From Neoconidiobolus thromboides FSU 785 (lineage: Eukaryota > Entomophthoromycota > Entomophthoromycetes > Entomophthorales > Neoconidiobolaceae): a stretch of DNA of 46,877 nucleotides. Position 1 is the stretch's first letter, and each line of letters opens with the position of its first letter. Of the stretch, positions 1 to 9,864 are shown one piece after another. The stretch spans positions 1 through 46,877 of the forward strand of contig MU626415.1 in the NCBI GenBank assembly GCA_025603075.1. Direction: 5' to 3'. The notes below the pieces were generated by a model, which saw only the letters and a list, made by a program, of their open reading frames with translations, did no database searches and had not been told where the DNA came from. A program made the translations under genes and the position numbers.

Positions 1-768
1 ATCTCCTGACATAGTCCAACAAACATTGTTTCCTGGTTCACCAAAGTAAGAACCCTTAGCACCATCATCACACTTAAGATAGTATGAGTCAGCTGGTGGA
101 CATGTTGGTGGTTTGGTAGGTTGTGGGCAAGTAGTGATATTAATCTCTCCAGTTGAACATACACCTTTAACTGGAGCTCTACATGTGTAAGCATCAGCTT
201 TTCCGCCCCAACAATCGTTACCATCAGTTTTACCGAAAGTATGTGTCTTTCCATCTAAACCAGTACAAGTAGTTTCTGGTTTTTCCTTTGGTGGACATGG
301 AGGAGGAGTAGGTTTAATGTATTTTTTAGGACAAGTTGAGATATCTTTTTCATTAATAGCACATTTATCATTAGTCTTTGGACCACATTTCCATTTGCGT
401 CCACTCTTTTTCCAACATACATTATCGCCATAGTCATAGAAGCTAGATTTGCCACCAGAATTCGTAGTACATTCTATATCTGCAGAGTTTCTTGGTGGGC
501 ATGCTGGCATTGGTTCTTCACACTCTTCTTTGACGTTAGAGTAACCTTCAGCACACATACCATCTTTACCAATAAAACTACAAGACCAATTTGCATCGCC
601 TTCCATCCAACATTCTGGACCTCCAACCATATCATAATTATAGGTACTTCCATTTAAAGTACAGGTGTCCCCATCTAATGGACAATTGGCTTCGTCATAA
701 TACCCCTTAGCAGAAACAGCCAGTGCTCCTAGGAGTGCAGCAATTAATGGATTATTAATTGATTTCAT
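1..768 (-). CDS. Secreted six-cysteine tandem-repeat protein, C-terminus cut by window edge
   Basis: The reading frame is open for 256 codons from ATG at 768 to base 1, so the 3' end lies outside the window. Residues 1-20 form a signal peptide (hydrophobic IAALLGALAVSA). The rest is tandem repeats of about 56-60 residues, each with six cysteines: C29/36/53/63/72/83, C90/100/118/128/136/146, C158/168/186/196/204/214, and a fourth beginning C223/233/250. The third cysteine is always followed by Trp, and the last is preceded by an (D/N)I-type motif in repeats 2 and 3 (DISTC, INITTC). The spacing matches the intact paralogue at 4112-5371. Secretion and disulfide bonding are inferred; I do not recognise a named domain. 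No intron is visible. A TATA-like box lies about 80 bp upstream of the ATG. Confidence 0.85.
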   Translation of the reverse strand, partial: MKSINNPLIAALLGALAVSAKGYYDEANCPLDGDTCTLNGSTYNYDMVGGPECWMEGDANWSCSFIGKDGMCAEGYSNVKEECEEPMPACPPRNSADIECTTNSGGKSSFYDYGDNVCWKKSGRKWKCGPKTNDKCAINEKDISTCPKKYIKPTPPPCPPKEKPETTCTGLDGKTHTFGKTDGNDCWGGKADAYTCRAPVKGVCSTGEINITTCPQPTKPPTCPPADSYYLKCDDGAKGSYFGEPGNNVCWTMSGD

Positions 769-3700
769 TCTAAATTAAGGGAATAAATTATACAGATACA
801 CAGTACCAATCCCACTTTTAAGCAATAAATGTTGTAAAGTTGCCCTTTTTATACTTTTTTTGCTTGACATTTTACTATTTGGTTGATTTTAACGCTCTTT
901 CCCATTAAGTTACCAATAAAGATAAATTTAGTGTAATTGAAAAGTTGATCATTTTAAATTTCAGTTTTCTGTCTATCAAATAAGTTTATTAAAAATTTGT
1001 ATGAAGATCTTTCTATTACTATAGAAAATAGCCCCCCATCAAATGTGCCAAAAAATAGGAATAATAAATTTAAATAAACTTAGCGATCTTTTTTTTTATG
1101 GCTCTTTTTTGGTAAATGATAGCTCAGGATATTACAGTAACCACAGCCGTTAGATACTAATTATTCTTTAAATGTTAGTAATTTGTTACGCAATAAAAAA
1201 TATAATGTAGTTTGGATTCAGTTTTAGATATTGTTAAAAATACACACATTAAATGTAATTAACTGTTCTTTGATTTTAATATATTATATAATAGCACAAG
1301 AATTGTCATTGCGTCTAAATTGTATTAAATTAAATTGTATAAGGTATACAGCTTTAGTTCTATTTCTTTTTTATTTAACATATTTTAGTGTTATACCATT
1401 GATTTATTTAAATCTCTTATTAAAGCTTAAAAAATATGTACAATTAGCTTTTAGGGTACCTTTTGGAATTTTTAAAACTATCAGTAAATATTAAAGCTGA
1501 TCTTAAATAACTTGATTTTTTAAGTAAAAGCAATTGATTGCAATAACAAATATCTTTTACGTTTAAAATCAAACATTGTTTTAGAGTAAGTATACTTTGA
1601 TTTTCCAATTCTATACCTTTGTCATCAATTCTCATCAAAAAACAGCTATAATGAGAAACCCTCAAATAAGTAAAATAATTAAAATTGAACTAAAGTACTG
1701 TCCAACTTAGATAGTGCTATTTGTGATTCAGTTCGTTTGGATAAATCGCGACCTACTTAGCAATAGCTTTTATAACAAATAGCTTGATTAAAGTATGTTT
1801 TTAAGGCTTGGACATGAGATTTAACTTAATTTTATTAAAATTTATTCTCAAATGAACGGTTAAATGAATCTCATTTTACTCAAATTATCTTTACATGAAT
1901 TTCAAAATGTCAAAATAATTTAAAGTCCTTTATTAAAACCAAGTTGTTGTGAAGTTGTCAGATCTTTATTTTAAAGACTAACTTTTTAAATCTAAATTTG
2001 TTTCAAGACTTTACGATTTTAATGTAATTTAAAATTGTTGTTAATCACTGTTTGAAAAATGGTTCGATACGAAATAAAGCCATATTTTAAAAAAATCCCA
2101 CTCAGGATATTTCTAGTTACACCACTTGTGGCTGGCCTCTAGACTTCATAATTCTTTAAAGCTAGCATTTTATATAATATGCTGCTCTTTTAAAAACTCA
2201 AGGTGAATCCAGTATATTTTATTCAAAAGCGAAATATTTAATGAGGGTATTAGTAATTTTTTAAGGCTTCCAAGATAGAATTACATCTTGTAATAAAATG
2301 TCAATTCAAGCGATTTTTTTTTCTGAATGTATAAATTTATTGATGTTAGTACATTTTTGATTTTTGATTTTAAAAAAAATCTGCAGCTAAGCCACTCCTA
2401 ATATCTAGATCTGAATATTGTTTTATCTGGTTTAAGCTACTTTTCACCTGCTGCTAGGAACACCTATAAAACATAAGTTTCCGATTAAAGTGCTATACAT
2501 TGCTATATCTAAGGTTTTGGATTTCATTTGATATAATCTATATTTATATAATGTCTTCAACCTACCATGACTATAACAAGAAAAAAGTGCAATCAAACTG
2601 TAATAAAATAATTCGATTATCGTTGAAAATAAAAATAGGGAAAATCAAAACATTGTAGTAAAATTAAAATAATTGCGGTTAAAACTGTAATATTTTTGCT
2701 ATAACCATGATTAGTTGAAAATACTAATTTTAAACTATTGTGATTATTTTTTTCTAGTTTTTTTGGTAATTATAAATTTATTAAATATTTATTCGTTTTT
2801 AAGGTATAAAAATAATACTTATTGATGCTACAATAACCCTACAAGTGATGTAAACTCTTCGATTATTAGCCATTTCTAGGTATTGCTATTATAGTAACTA
2901 CCATTGTACCGAAGGATATTAGTCCAATACTCTAATTTTGATATTACACAAATATTATAGTGGTAAAAGGAATATTTTTATTATAAATTAAATATTTTGA
3001 AATAGTTTTTAAAAAACAAGTAGACGTTATAGATATGGTATTGTACTTTATTTGAAAATTCAAAACACAGAGTATAAACAATACTTGACTATAAAGACAG
3101 CTTTACTTAAAGTACTTTAAGAACTTAAATGTTGGTAGGATAGAATTGAAAATACTATACTAAAAATATGATTTTATTATAGTCGAATAAAACCTTCACT
3201 CGCTCACCTGTTGCATCCACTTACCTATGTGCATTATTATCTTTATCCTCTTTCATTATACACTCATAATCTTAACGTTTGAAGCTTTACATTTTAAATT
3301 TTTTTAAAAAACATTCAAAAAATCCTAAAACTACAAATGAGATTTTAATTTGTGTATTTCAAATAGTTGACATAAATATTTTTATGAATCTTTCTAAGTT
3401 TCATCGTTTTGGTTACATTTTATAATATAATGCTCTTCCTTTATGTATTTGTTGTGATATACTTTTATTCTATTCTATCTTAAGTTATTAAATTTGACAT
3501 TTAAATATTCAATATTAATAATCTTTTTTAACTTGTAGAATAAAACTTTCAACAAAACAACAAACTTGACTCATTTTCAAAAGTATGATTTTGTTAATAT
3601 TTGAAGATTATAGATAATAAAAATCTTTTGTGAAGTAGCAGCAATATTTACAGATAAGTATTTGTCAAACTGATTTCTCCAATTTAATTCTAGTATTTTC

Positions 3701-4111
3701 GGCAGAATTTCAACATAAAATTTACTTCAATAAATGGCTAATAATTTTACAAAAATTGGTTCAGCTGTGTTCCAATTTTGGACTGATTTTCCTTTGATTC
3801 TTTAGCATTTTGGTTTGATCATTAATTGAAGTGAGAATCAATACCGTTGATCAATTTTAACTATCTTTTAACATTTTGTTAAGATCAAGTTATAATAAGA
3901 AATAAAGAGAGCGAAATAGCTGATTTTAAAAAAATAAAAGACTATTTTCATAAGTGATAAACTAATTGGATTATCATTAAAAATCAAAATTTCAAAAGTG
4001 GCTCATTAAAATATATGTTATAGTCTATTTTGAAATTGTTCTCCTTTGTTTTTACTATTACTTTCTTAATTCTGTAGATATTGACTATCTATTATATTTT
4101 TTATTTTAAGA
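769..4111. other. 3.3-kb AT-rich intergenic region between two divergent secreted-protein genes
   Basis: No conserved coding sequence, tRNA, 5S rRNA or element copy was recognised on either strand. The only longer frames (1231-1494 plus, 1444-1665 minus) are AT-driven, rich in Leu/Ile/Tyr/Asn, and overlap antisense. The proximal ends presumably hold the promoters of the two flanking paralogues. The gap is far longer than the 140-620 bp that separates other divergent pairs here. Confidence 0.6.
844..853 (-). promoter_or_regulatory. TATA-like box of the 1-768 secreted gene
   Basis: On the minus strand the sequence reads TATAAAAAGG, about 76-85 bp upstream of the ATG at 768. This fits a TATA box for a strongly or conditionally expressed gene. 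The call rests on the motif and its position only. Confidence 0.45.
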
Positions 4112-5371
4112 ATGCGTTCCTACTGTAGTTTATTACTTTTAAATGTTTTGTTGGGGGTAAAAGCTGGGGATTATAACAGTGTTTCTTGTCCACCAGTAGG
4201 TGCTACTTGTAAGTACCAAGATGATGTTTTCAACTTAACAAATCAAACTACTCCTCCATGCTGGAAGGGTGATGGCGAGGATGGTTACGATTGTATTCCA
4301 TTAGAAAGTGATGGCGAATGTAATGAAGGCTACATTAATATAGTGCAATCTTGTAAAAAAATTGATCCACCTAGTTGTCCAGCTAAGGATCAAGGAAACT
4401 TATCATGCAAGGCTCATGGATTAATTTCCGATACTACTGCATCTTCACCTGGGGCTAACATATGCTGGTATAAAGATGATAATGATTCCTGGAAATGTTT
4501 ACCAACTATAGATAACAATGAATGTGGTGAAGGACAATTAGACATAACTACTTGTAAGTTTGATGAACAAAAAGATGAAGCACCTAAATGTCCACCAAAA
4601 GACAAACCTTCCACTCAATGTACTGGTGACAATGGGAAAACTTATACTTTATTTAGACCTGGTAAATTCCATTGTTGGACTTTTAAAGAAGACAAATGGA
4701 GTTGTACCTCTAAAAGTTTTGGTACATGTGACAAAAATGCTTTGGATATATCTACTTGTGAAGTAGAAAATCCAGCGCCATCATGTCCTGAAGAAAAATA
4801 CTATAATTTAAGATGTAAGAATGTCAAATCTGGCGAAACTTATATTGCAGGCAGCCCACAAGAGTACGTCTGTTGGGCCAAAAATCGTAAGCAAAGCAAC
4901 GAATGGGGATGTACTAAAAAATCAGATAATGGTGAATGTAAAGATAGTCAATTAGATATTAGTGCTTGTACATTTTCAAAACCAAAGGAACCTTGTTTAC
5001 CAAGAGAAAGTAAATGCACTTATAAAAACAAAGAGTATACTATCTTCGATCCAACAGCTCCTAAATGTTGGAAAAAGACAGATTATGGATACGAATGCTA
5101 TTTACGTAAAGAGAAGGAGGTTTTGTGTCCATCAGGATTTACTGATGTAAAAGTTTGTTATCCTAAATGTCCCAAACAGACAGCTACCTGTGATACTATC
5201 AACGATACTTATTCTCCATTGAGAGCTCTTTCTTCTTTAGACCCTGAGGCTTTGTGCTGGGATCCATCTAATGGTAATGATGATCCATTATCATTTAATT
5301 GCTTCAACAAAATCAAAGGAATCTGTCCATTAGGATCAGCCGACATATCTCAATGCGGTGCTAAATATTAA
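4112..5371 (+). CDS. Secreted six-cysteine tandem-repeat protein (six repeats, complete)
   Basis: This is an intronless 419-codon gene. Residues 1-18 look like a signal peptide (LLLLNVLLGVKA). The mature part is six tandem repeats at about residues 26-81, 89-148, 160-216, 225-286, 295-349 and 353-415, each with exactly six cysteines and an invariant CW at the third. Spacing is C-x(6 or 9)-C-x(16-21)-CW-x(8-13)-C-x(7-9)-C-x(9-10)-C. Many repeats end in LDIxxC or DIxxC, and several N-glycosylation sequons are present. There is no transmembrane segment or GPI-like tail after the last repeat. Repeat 1 has the x6 spacing and repeats 2-4 have x9 in both this protein and the paralogue at 1-768, so the repeats were laid down before the gene duplicated. 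Function is unknown: an extracellular disulfide-rich structural, adhesive or effector-like protein is possible but not shown. Confidence 0.93.
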   Translation: MRSYCSLLLLNVLLGVKAGDYNSVSCPPVGATCKYQDDVFNLTNQTTPPCWKGDGEDGYDCIPLESDGECNEGYINIVQSCKKIDPPSCPAKDQGNLSCKAHGLISDTTASSPGANICWYKDDNDSWKCLPTIDNNECGEGQLDITTCKFDEQKDEAPKCPPKDKPSTQCTGDNGKTYTLFRPGKFHCWTFKEDKWSCTSKSFGTCDKNALDISTCEVENPAPSCPEEKYYNLRCKNVKSGETYIAGSPQEYVCWAKNRKQSNEWGCTKKSDNGECKDSQLDISACTFSKPKEPCLPRESKCTYKNKEYTIFDPTAPKCWKKTDYGYECYLRKEKEVLCPSGFTDVKVCYPKCPKQTATCDTINDTYSPLRALSSLDPEALCWDPSNGNDDPLSFNCFNKIKGICPLGSADISQCGAKY

Positions 5372-6563
5372 ATGAACTTATTTTTAAAAAGGAATAAACT
5401 AAAATTCAAAATATTGTATTCTATTAAACTATTAGTCTTTTGGTTCATTTTATAAAATCATGACAATCAAGGAAAACATAAGTTGCTTTATTTTTACCTA
5501 AAATAAACTAAAGTAATTATTAATATCCTATTAAAAAATAGATCTCAATGACAGTGTTCATTAAGTCAAAATATATGTTCAAAATGATTGAAGGGCGCCG
5601 AGTTATTAGCAACAACAGAAAAGAACAGTTGAAAATAAACTTCAGTGCAAGCCCCTTCCACCTTTTAAGCTAAACAGTCGTAAACAAGAAGAGAAGCTAC
5701 TTGTGTTAATAAAGCTTTTTGTTTGGAAAGACGAATCCAAGGTAAGAGGAGATAATAGTGGGAGCCAAAAATAAGCTTATTATACTACTGGTTAATGGGC
5801 TAAGTTATAAAAACAACTAATAAAAAAAAAACAAGATTTGAACAAGGACGAAAAAGGCTTGGGATAAAAAAGCGATATAGATATCAAATGCTTTCAGGAA
5901 CATTAGGAATTCTCAAAGGTTGAAGAACAAGATGATTAAATCGTTTGAATATAAAAACAGGTAGAAAGCGATGAGCAGGAGTACTCAGAATAATAACGTA
6001 AGTAAGTAGAGACGATAATACTATCAGATATAGAGATGTGTAGCAGAAACTTGAATACCATAAGTAGCTTATCGTAAGCTAGTTTTCAGCTTAAGATATA
6101 AAACTTAACTGTATGAGCGATAAATATTCCAAAAGCCAACATTAACGTCAGGAGGAATTATTTCAAAGTATAGATCGAAATAAAATGAATGAAAATAAAA
6201 AACATTAAATATGTAATCATAAACTTCAATATATTATAAATGGCTTATTACTAATAAAATAAGGTTATTTAAAGTTTTTTAGTTATTTTTAATTCTAAAT
6301 ATATATTGTTGAATAGAATAGGTTAAATGTTTTGCTTCTTTACTTTTTTCATATTACACCTTATTTGTTGTATTAGAATTACAAAAATATTGTCAACCCA
6401 AATAATGTAATAGTATGGTTTACTAAATAAATTTAATAACACTTTTAGCATTTATACTAGTAATTTCAAATATCTAAATTTATTTTTAGGCTCAAAAAAT
6501 CAAATTATATATTCGCTATTAAAGTTTCGAAAATTAAATTTCAAGTTATCGTCATATTTATTT
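5372..6563. other. Intergenic region with a possible decayed coding island
   Basis: Both flanking genes end here (convergent). An AATAAA-like signal lies about 20 bp after the 5371 stop. From about 5585 to 6130 the sequence is visibly less AT-rich than its surroundings. It contains short plus-strand open stretches rich in Lys/Arg/Asn that are broken by stops and frame changes. It may be an old transposon or pseudogene relic; no family can be named. Confidence 0.3.
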
Positions 6564-7421
6564 TTAATCAAAAAGTTTACGTGGTACTTCTGAATCAATG
6601 TAAGAAGGTAATGGGATATTTAAAGCCTTTAAAGTGATAGCAAAGATATCCATATTACGAACAGAATTGTCTAATTTTTTTGGAGAAATACCAGGTCCAG
6701 AAGCACCAAATAAGACTTGGGTTTCTGCCTTTGAATTTCCACCATGTCCTTTACCAACACCACCATGATCAGCAGTCATTAAAATTAGAGTTGAGTCTCT
6801 TAACTTAGCTTCTTCAAGCTTGGCTAATATTTTCCCAATATAACTATCGACTAATTTATATTCTGCAATATACTCCTTACTTAACCATCCTTTACTATGC
6901 CCAGTTTCGTCAATATCACCAAAATAGACAAACATAAATTTGGAGTTTTTGCCACGTGTGGTAATATAATCTAAACTTGAGGTAAAAACAGTTGTATCGT
7001 TAGAAGTCACTTTGTCTAATTTTAAGCCTTCTTCGGTAAGACCTTTGTTTAATGGAGCCCAAGAGACAATGGAAGCAATGGTAGCATTAGGATCATGATT
7101 TAAGATAGTTTTAAAAACAGTTGGGTACTCATTCTTATTATAATAGTGGTCATTAATGTTACCATTAGTAACGCCATGTCGTTCTGGAGTTACTCCAGTT
7201 AGCATAGAACCCCAATTTTGACCTGACCAAGTTGGTTTCATGGCTTGAGCATTGCTAGTATAAGCACCAGACGCAAGGAGTTTATGAATGTTTGGAGTTT
7301 CAATTTGTTGGTAAAAATTACCAGCACCATCTAAACCGATAAAGAGGACTCTTTCAATTTTACTGCTTTCAATAGCGTTAAAGCACAATAAACTGGAAAC
7401 TAAAATATTAGCGACTTTCAT
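6564..7421 (-). CDS. Secreted alkaline-phosphatase-superfamily phosphodiesterase/phosphatase-like protein
   Basis: This is an intronless 285-codon gene. Residues 1-19 form a signal peptide. The rest fits the alkaline phosphatase superfamily (type I phosphodiesterase / nucleotide pyrophosphatase-like): FIGLDGAG with metal ligand D31; a KPTWSGQNWGSMLTG segment carrying the presumed Thr/Ser nucleophile (T64 or S66), followed by the TPERHG motif; D171-x-x-G-H175; TADHGG with D218/H219; and H226 in GHGG. All expected metal-binding positions are present. At 285 residues it is a minimal catalytic domain with no obvious extra domain, membrane anchor or GPI signal, so it is probably released from the cell. 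The substrate (nucleotide, phosphodiester or phosphomonoester) cannot be told from sequence. A TATA box and a CACGTG element lie just upstream. Confidence 0.88.
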   Translation of the reverse strand: MKVANILVSSLLCFNAIESSKIERVLFIGLDGAGNFYQQIETPNIHKLLASGAYTSNAQAMKPTWSGQNWGSMLTGVTPERHGVTNGNINDHYYNKNEYPTVFKTILNHDPNATIASIVSWAPLNKGLTEEGLKLDKVTSNDTTVFTSSLDYITTRGKNSKFMFVYFGDIDETGHSKGWLSKEYIAEYKLVDSYIGKILAKLEEAKLRDSTLILMTADHGGVGKGHGGNSKAETQVLFGASGPGISPKKLDNSVRNMDIFAITLKALNIPLPSYIDSEVPRKLFD

Positions 7422-7471
7422 ATCTAATTGGAATTAAACCTTTAGGTTAATTATTTGGTCTAATTTATTCT

Positions 7472-7483
7472 CCTTTTTATATC
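7472..7483 (-). promoter_or_regulatory. TATA box of the secreted phosphodiesterase gene
   Basis: The minus strand reads GATATAAAAAGG about 51-62 bp upstream of the ATG at 7421. It resembles the box upstream of the 1-768 gene (TATAAAAAGG). Confidence 0.5.
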
Positions 7484-7493
7484 TTATCAACCG

Positions 7494-7499
7494 CACGTG
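7494..7499. promoter_or_regulatory. CACGTG E-box upstream of the secreted phosphodiesterase gene
   Basis: The palindrome CACGTG (context GCACGTGGA on the plus strand) lies about 75 bp upstream of the start codon and about 10 bp beyond the TATA box. CACGTG is the core site of bHLH regulators such as yeast Pho4 and Cbf1. Binding is inferred from motif and position only. Confidence 0.4.
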
Positions 7500-7880
7500 G
7501 ATTTACTATTTCGAATTTGTGCATTCATGTCAAAATGGTAGAGCTAACTTTATCTCTAGCTGACTAAAATCAAGATGTAATATTACATTTTTGTATTTAT
7601 GTGAAATAGAATAATAATGACAATTATAATTTAGATTAGAATAAACCAGACTTTTATTATTGTATTTGTAAAAAAACCTCAATAAATATTGCTCTTACTC
7701 TTTTAATAGTCAAATTCTATTGTATGATCCAGAAGCGTCATTCAAACTTTTACTTTACTGTGTACATGATTTCTTTTCCTTATCTTAATATTATTATTGT
7801 GTTTTACTTTTCATTAATCTGTTTTTTCATTATCTACATTTCTATATACTTTATTATTTTTAGAATATTAAGTCACCCAA

Positions 7881-8230
7881 CAATATTGATTGAACAAATC
7901 AAATTTAAAAGCATAGCATGCAAGATTGTTATTATTTTCAATTATTAAATTTAATGTATAAATGCCAATTAAAGAACAATAAATAGATATTAAAAACCAA
8001 CAAAGCGTATGTAGTACAATTATAGTTATCAAAGCAACCGGGTTATATTTATATTTAAATATTTTTACAATAGTGATTTAACAAATCAAATTTACAAACC
8101 AAAGCATGGAACATAGCTGTTATCTTGGATTGTTATATTTACTGTATAAATACCGATTAAAGAATAACAAATAAATGTTTAAATACACAACATACTATAG
8201 TAATTACAATTACAATTGTTAAACCAGTGC
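7881..8230. repeat. Imperfect 187-bp direct duplication
   Basis: Two diverged copies lie in tandem at 7881-8040 and 8068-8230. They share in order CAATA-TGATT, AACAAATCAAATTTA, AAGCATAGCATG / AAGCATGGAACATAG, TGTATAAAT-CC-ATTAAAGAA, ACAATAAATA / ACAAATAAAT and a TACAATTATAGTTATCAAA-like end. Neither copy encodes a protein and neither resembles the nearby inverted-repeat elements. Confidence 0.65.
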
Positions 8231-8260
8231 AAGTATTTTATTTTATTGTTTTTTACTATT

Positions 8261-8356
8261 TGGGGATGTGTTTTTATTTAACAATTTTACTAACAATTTT
8301 CCACTTAAATAGCGCTTAGAAGAAAGAAGAGTGCTGAAGTCAAAAAAACACCCCCA
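8261..8356 (+). mobile_element. MITE-like element, copy A
   Basis: About 96 bp bounded by GGGGATGTG and CACCCCCA. The interior matches the family: ATTTTACTAACAATTTT, CCACTTAAATAGCGCTTA, then TGAAGTCAAAAAAAC. Non-coding. The inner AAGATGGAAAAA arm is diverged to AAGAAAGAAGA. Confidence 0.8.
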
Positions 8357-8642
8357 TATGATAGAGTAAAATCAATAATCAATAAAGCAAAGTAAGTTTT
8401 TTAAATTTAAAATGATAACAATTAAAGCTTTATTTCCTGTTAATATTGTATGCTAGTATATATGCTATAACAAATGTTTTTATGTAAATGTTTTTTATAG
8501 TCAAAGCATTTTATAGTAAATTAATTAAAGCTCATACTTTACAAATAACATTTAAAGTAATATTTATGTTTGACATTATCTGAGTTATTATAAATAATTG
8601 ATGAAAACAATACATGAACTATTTTATCTGATGTTATATAAA

Positions 8643-8742
8643 TGGGGATGTATTTTTTCATTTAATAATTTTACTAACAGTTTTTCCACTTAAATAGCAC
8701 TTAAAAGACGGAAAAAGTAATGAAATAAAAAAAAACATCCCC
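8643..8742 (+). mobile_element. MITE-like element, copy B
   Basis: About 100 bp with perfect ends TGGGGATGT...ACATCCCCA and an inner inverted repeat TTTTTCCA / CGGAAAAA around a TAGCAC loop. Plus orientation is defined by the TTTTACTAAC motif. Confidence 0.85.
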
Positions 8743-8893
8743 AATGCTGTCTTGATAGAATTTTTTTAATGTAAGAAATTAGGGTATAAAAAAATAATAG
8801 TGATAATTGCGTGCTTTTTAAAAATAATATTAGCTTTTAATTGTACATTTCTTTTTCATTTAAACAAAAAATACATCCGTATATATTATATAA

Positions 8894-8992
8894 AGGAACG
8901 TTTTTTTTAGTTTCATTACTTTTTCCATCTTTTAAGTGCTATTTAAGTGGAAAAACTGTTAGTAAAATTATTAAATGAAAAAATGCATCCCC
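8894..8992 (-). mobile_element. MITE-like element, copy C
   Basis: This copy is in the opposite orientation to its neighbours. It starts with a decayed end (GGAACGTTTTTTTT), has TTCATTACTTTTTCCATC and CCACTTAAATAGCAC in reverse complement, and ends GCATCCCCA. Confidence 0.82.
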
Positions 8993-9028
8993 ATAATATT
9001 CAAAGTTAAAAAGAAAGCAGAAAAATTT

Positions 9029-9077
9029 GGTTAAGAATTCCACCAACAATTATTCTACTCAAATAGTACTTAAAAAA
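9029..9077 (+). mobile_element. MITE-like element, internal fragment
   Basis: About 49 bp matches only the family interior (GGTTAAGAATTC, ACCAACAATT, CTACTCAAATAGTACTTAAAA). Both termini are missing. It lies directly before copy D. Confidence 0.5.
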
Positions 9078-9093
9078 GTTTATATTTTAAATA

Positions 9094-9189
9094 TGGGAAT
9101 GTATTTTTTTGCTTAATAACTTTACTAACAATTTTTTTGCTCAAATAGGCTTAAAAAATAGAAAAAGTTATGAAACTAAAAAAAAACCC
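9094..9189 (+). mobile_element. MITE-like element, copy D
   Basis: Ends are decayed (TGGGAATGT ... AAAACCCA), but the interior is clear (TTTACTAACAATTTTTTTGC, CTCAAATAGGCTTAAAA). Flanked by TA on both sides. Confidence 0.75.
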
Positions 9190-9208
9190 ATATAATCAAA
9201 TAACTATA

Positions 9209-9309
9209 TGGGGATGTCTTTTTTTGTTTAAGAATTTTACTAACAATTTTTCCACTCAAACAGCAGTTAAAAGATGGAAAAAGTAATGAAGCCAAAAAAA
9301 ACATCCCCA
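9209..9309 (+). mobile_element. MITE-like element, copy E (best-preserved)
   Basis: About 100 bp with 9-bp perfect terminal inverted repeats TGGGGATGT / ACATCCCCA, flanked by TA on each side. The outer ends pair imperfectly for about 18 bp through the T- and A-rich runs. A second inverted repeat, TTTTTCCA / TGGAAAAA, lies inside. No start codon or coding capacity. I take this copy as the type example. Confidence 0.9.
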
Positions 9310-9864
9310 TACTATATATATTAATCTTTAAATAATTTATACAGCTATGAAACCAAAAAAAACATCTTCAGTATTTAAAAGATAATACTTTTTTTTCAAA
9401 TTTTTATACAAAATAGCCTTACTCTATAAATTAAATAAATTAAAAGTCATCTTTAGCTTATTTTTATTTACAAAAAAACTGATGAGCTATTTAAAAGTCT
9501 ATACTTTTAACTAATTAAGGAAATTTTATTTTAATTAAATAGGAGTATTGTTTTTTATAAAAAAAAATAGCATAATATTCAATTTTACTTTTGGAATTTT
9601 TAAGTGACTCCCCTATCTTTGCAACAATATCTCAAAAATAATTGATCTAATCACATTGAAACTTTGTACATAATCTTTTTTACACTCATACATCAAGTTT
9701 ATGCAAAAAATTGGATTCTTTAATTAAAGCTGGTCAATCACATGAACTTTTTGACCTCCTTCCGTACATTGATTCATTTCACTTAAATATAATAAAACGT
9801 GATGTACATAAAAAAACTTTAAACATTTTATTTTTAAAATATTAAATTAAAAAAAGCATTCTCA
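9310..9864. other. AT-rich intergenic region
   Basis: Apart from the fragment at 9345-9371, I see only A/T-rich unique sequence downstream of the 3' end of the TBC1D5-like gene. No coding or RNA feature was recognised. Confidence 0.55.
9345..9371 (+). mobile_element. MITE-like element, 3'-end fragment
   Basis: Only the right-end segment is present: CTATGAAACC, a run of A, then ACATCTTCA. It is a truncated or decayed copy 35 bp after copy E. Confidence 0.4.

Noticed and set aside
1231-1665. Two overlapping open frames, 87 codons plus strand and 73 codons minus strand, in the gap between the secreted genes
   Set aside because: Composition is what AT-rich spacer gives (Leu/Ile/Tyr/Asn/Lys). 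They overlap antisense, have no motif or splice partner, and no signal peptide followed by a structured protein.
7724-7948. 74-codon hydrophobic open frame that could look like a small membrane protein
   Set aside because: The hydrophobicity comes from T-rich codons (Phe/Ile/Tyr); the frame runs into the 187-bp duplication and is not kept in the second copy.
8261-9371. CRISPR-like array
   Set aside because: The repeats are about 100 bp, in both orientations, diverged, with irregular spacers of 20-290 bp, in a eukaryotic context with introns. They fit dispersed transposed elements.
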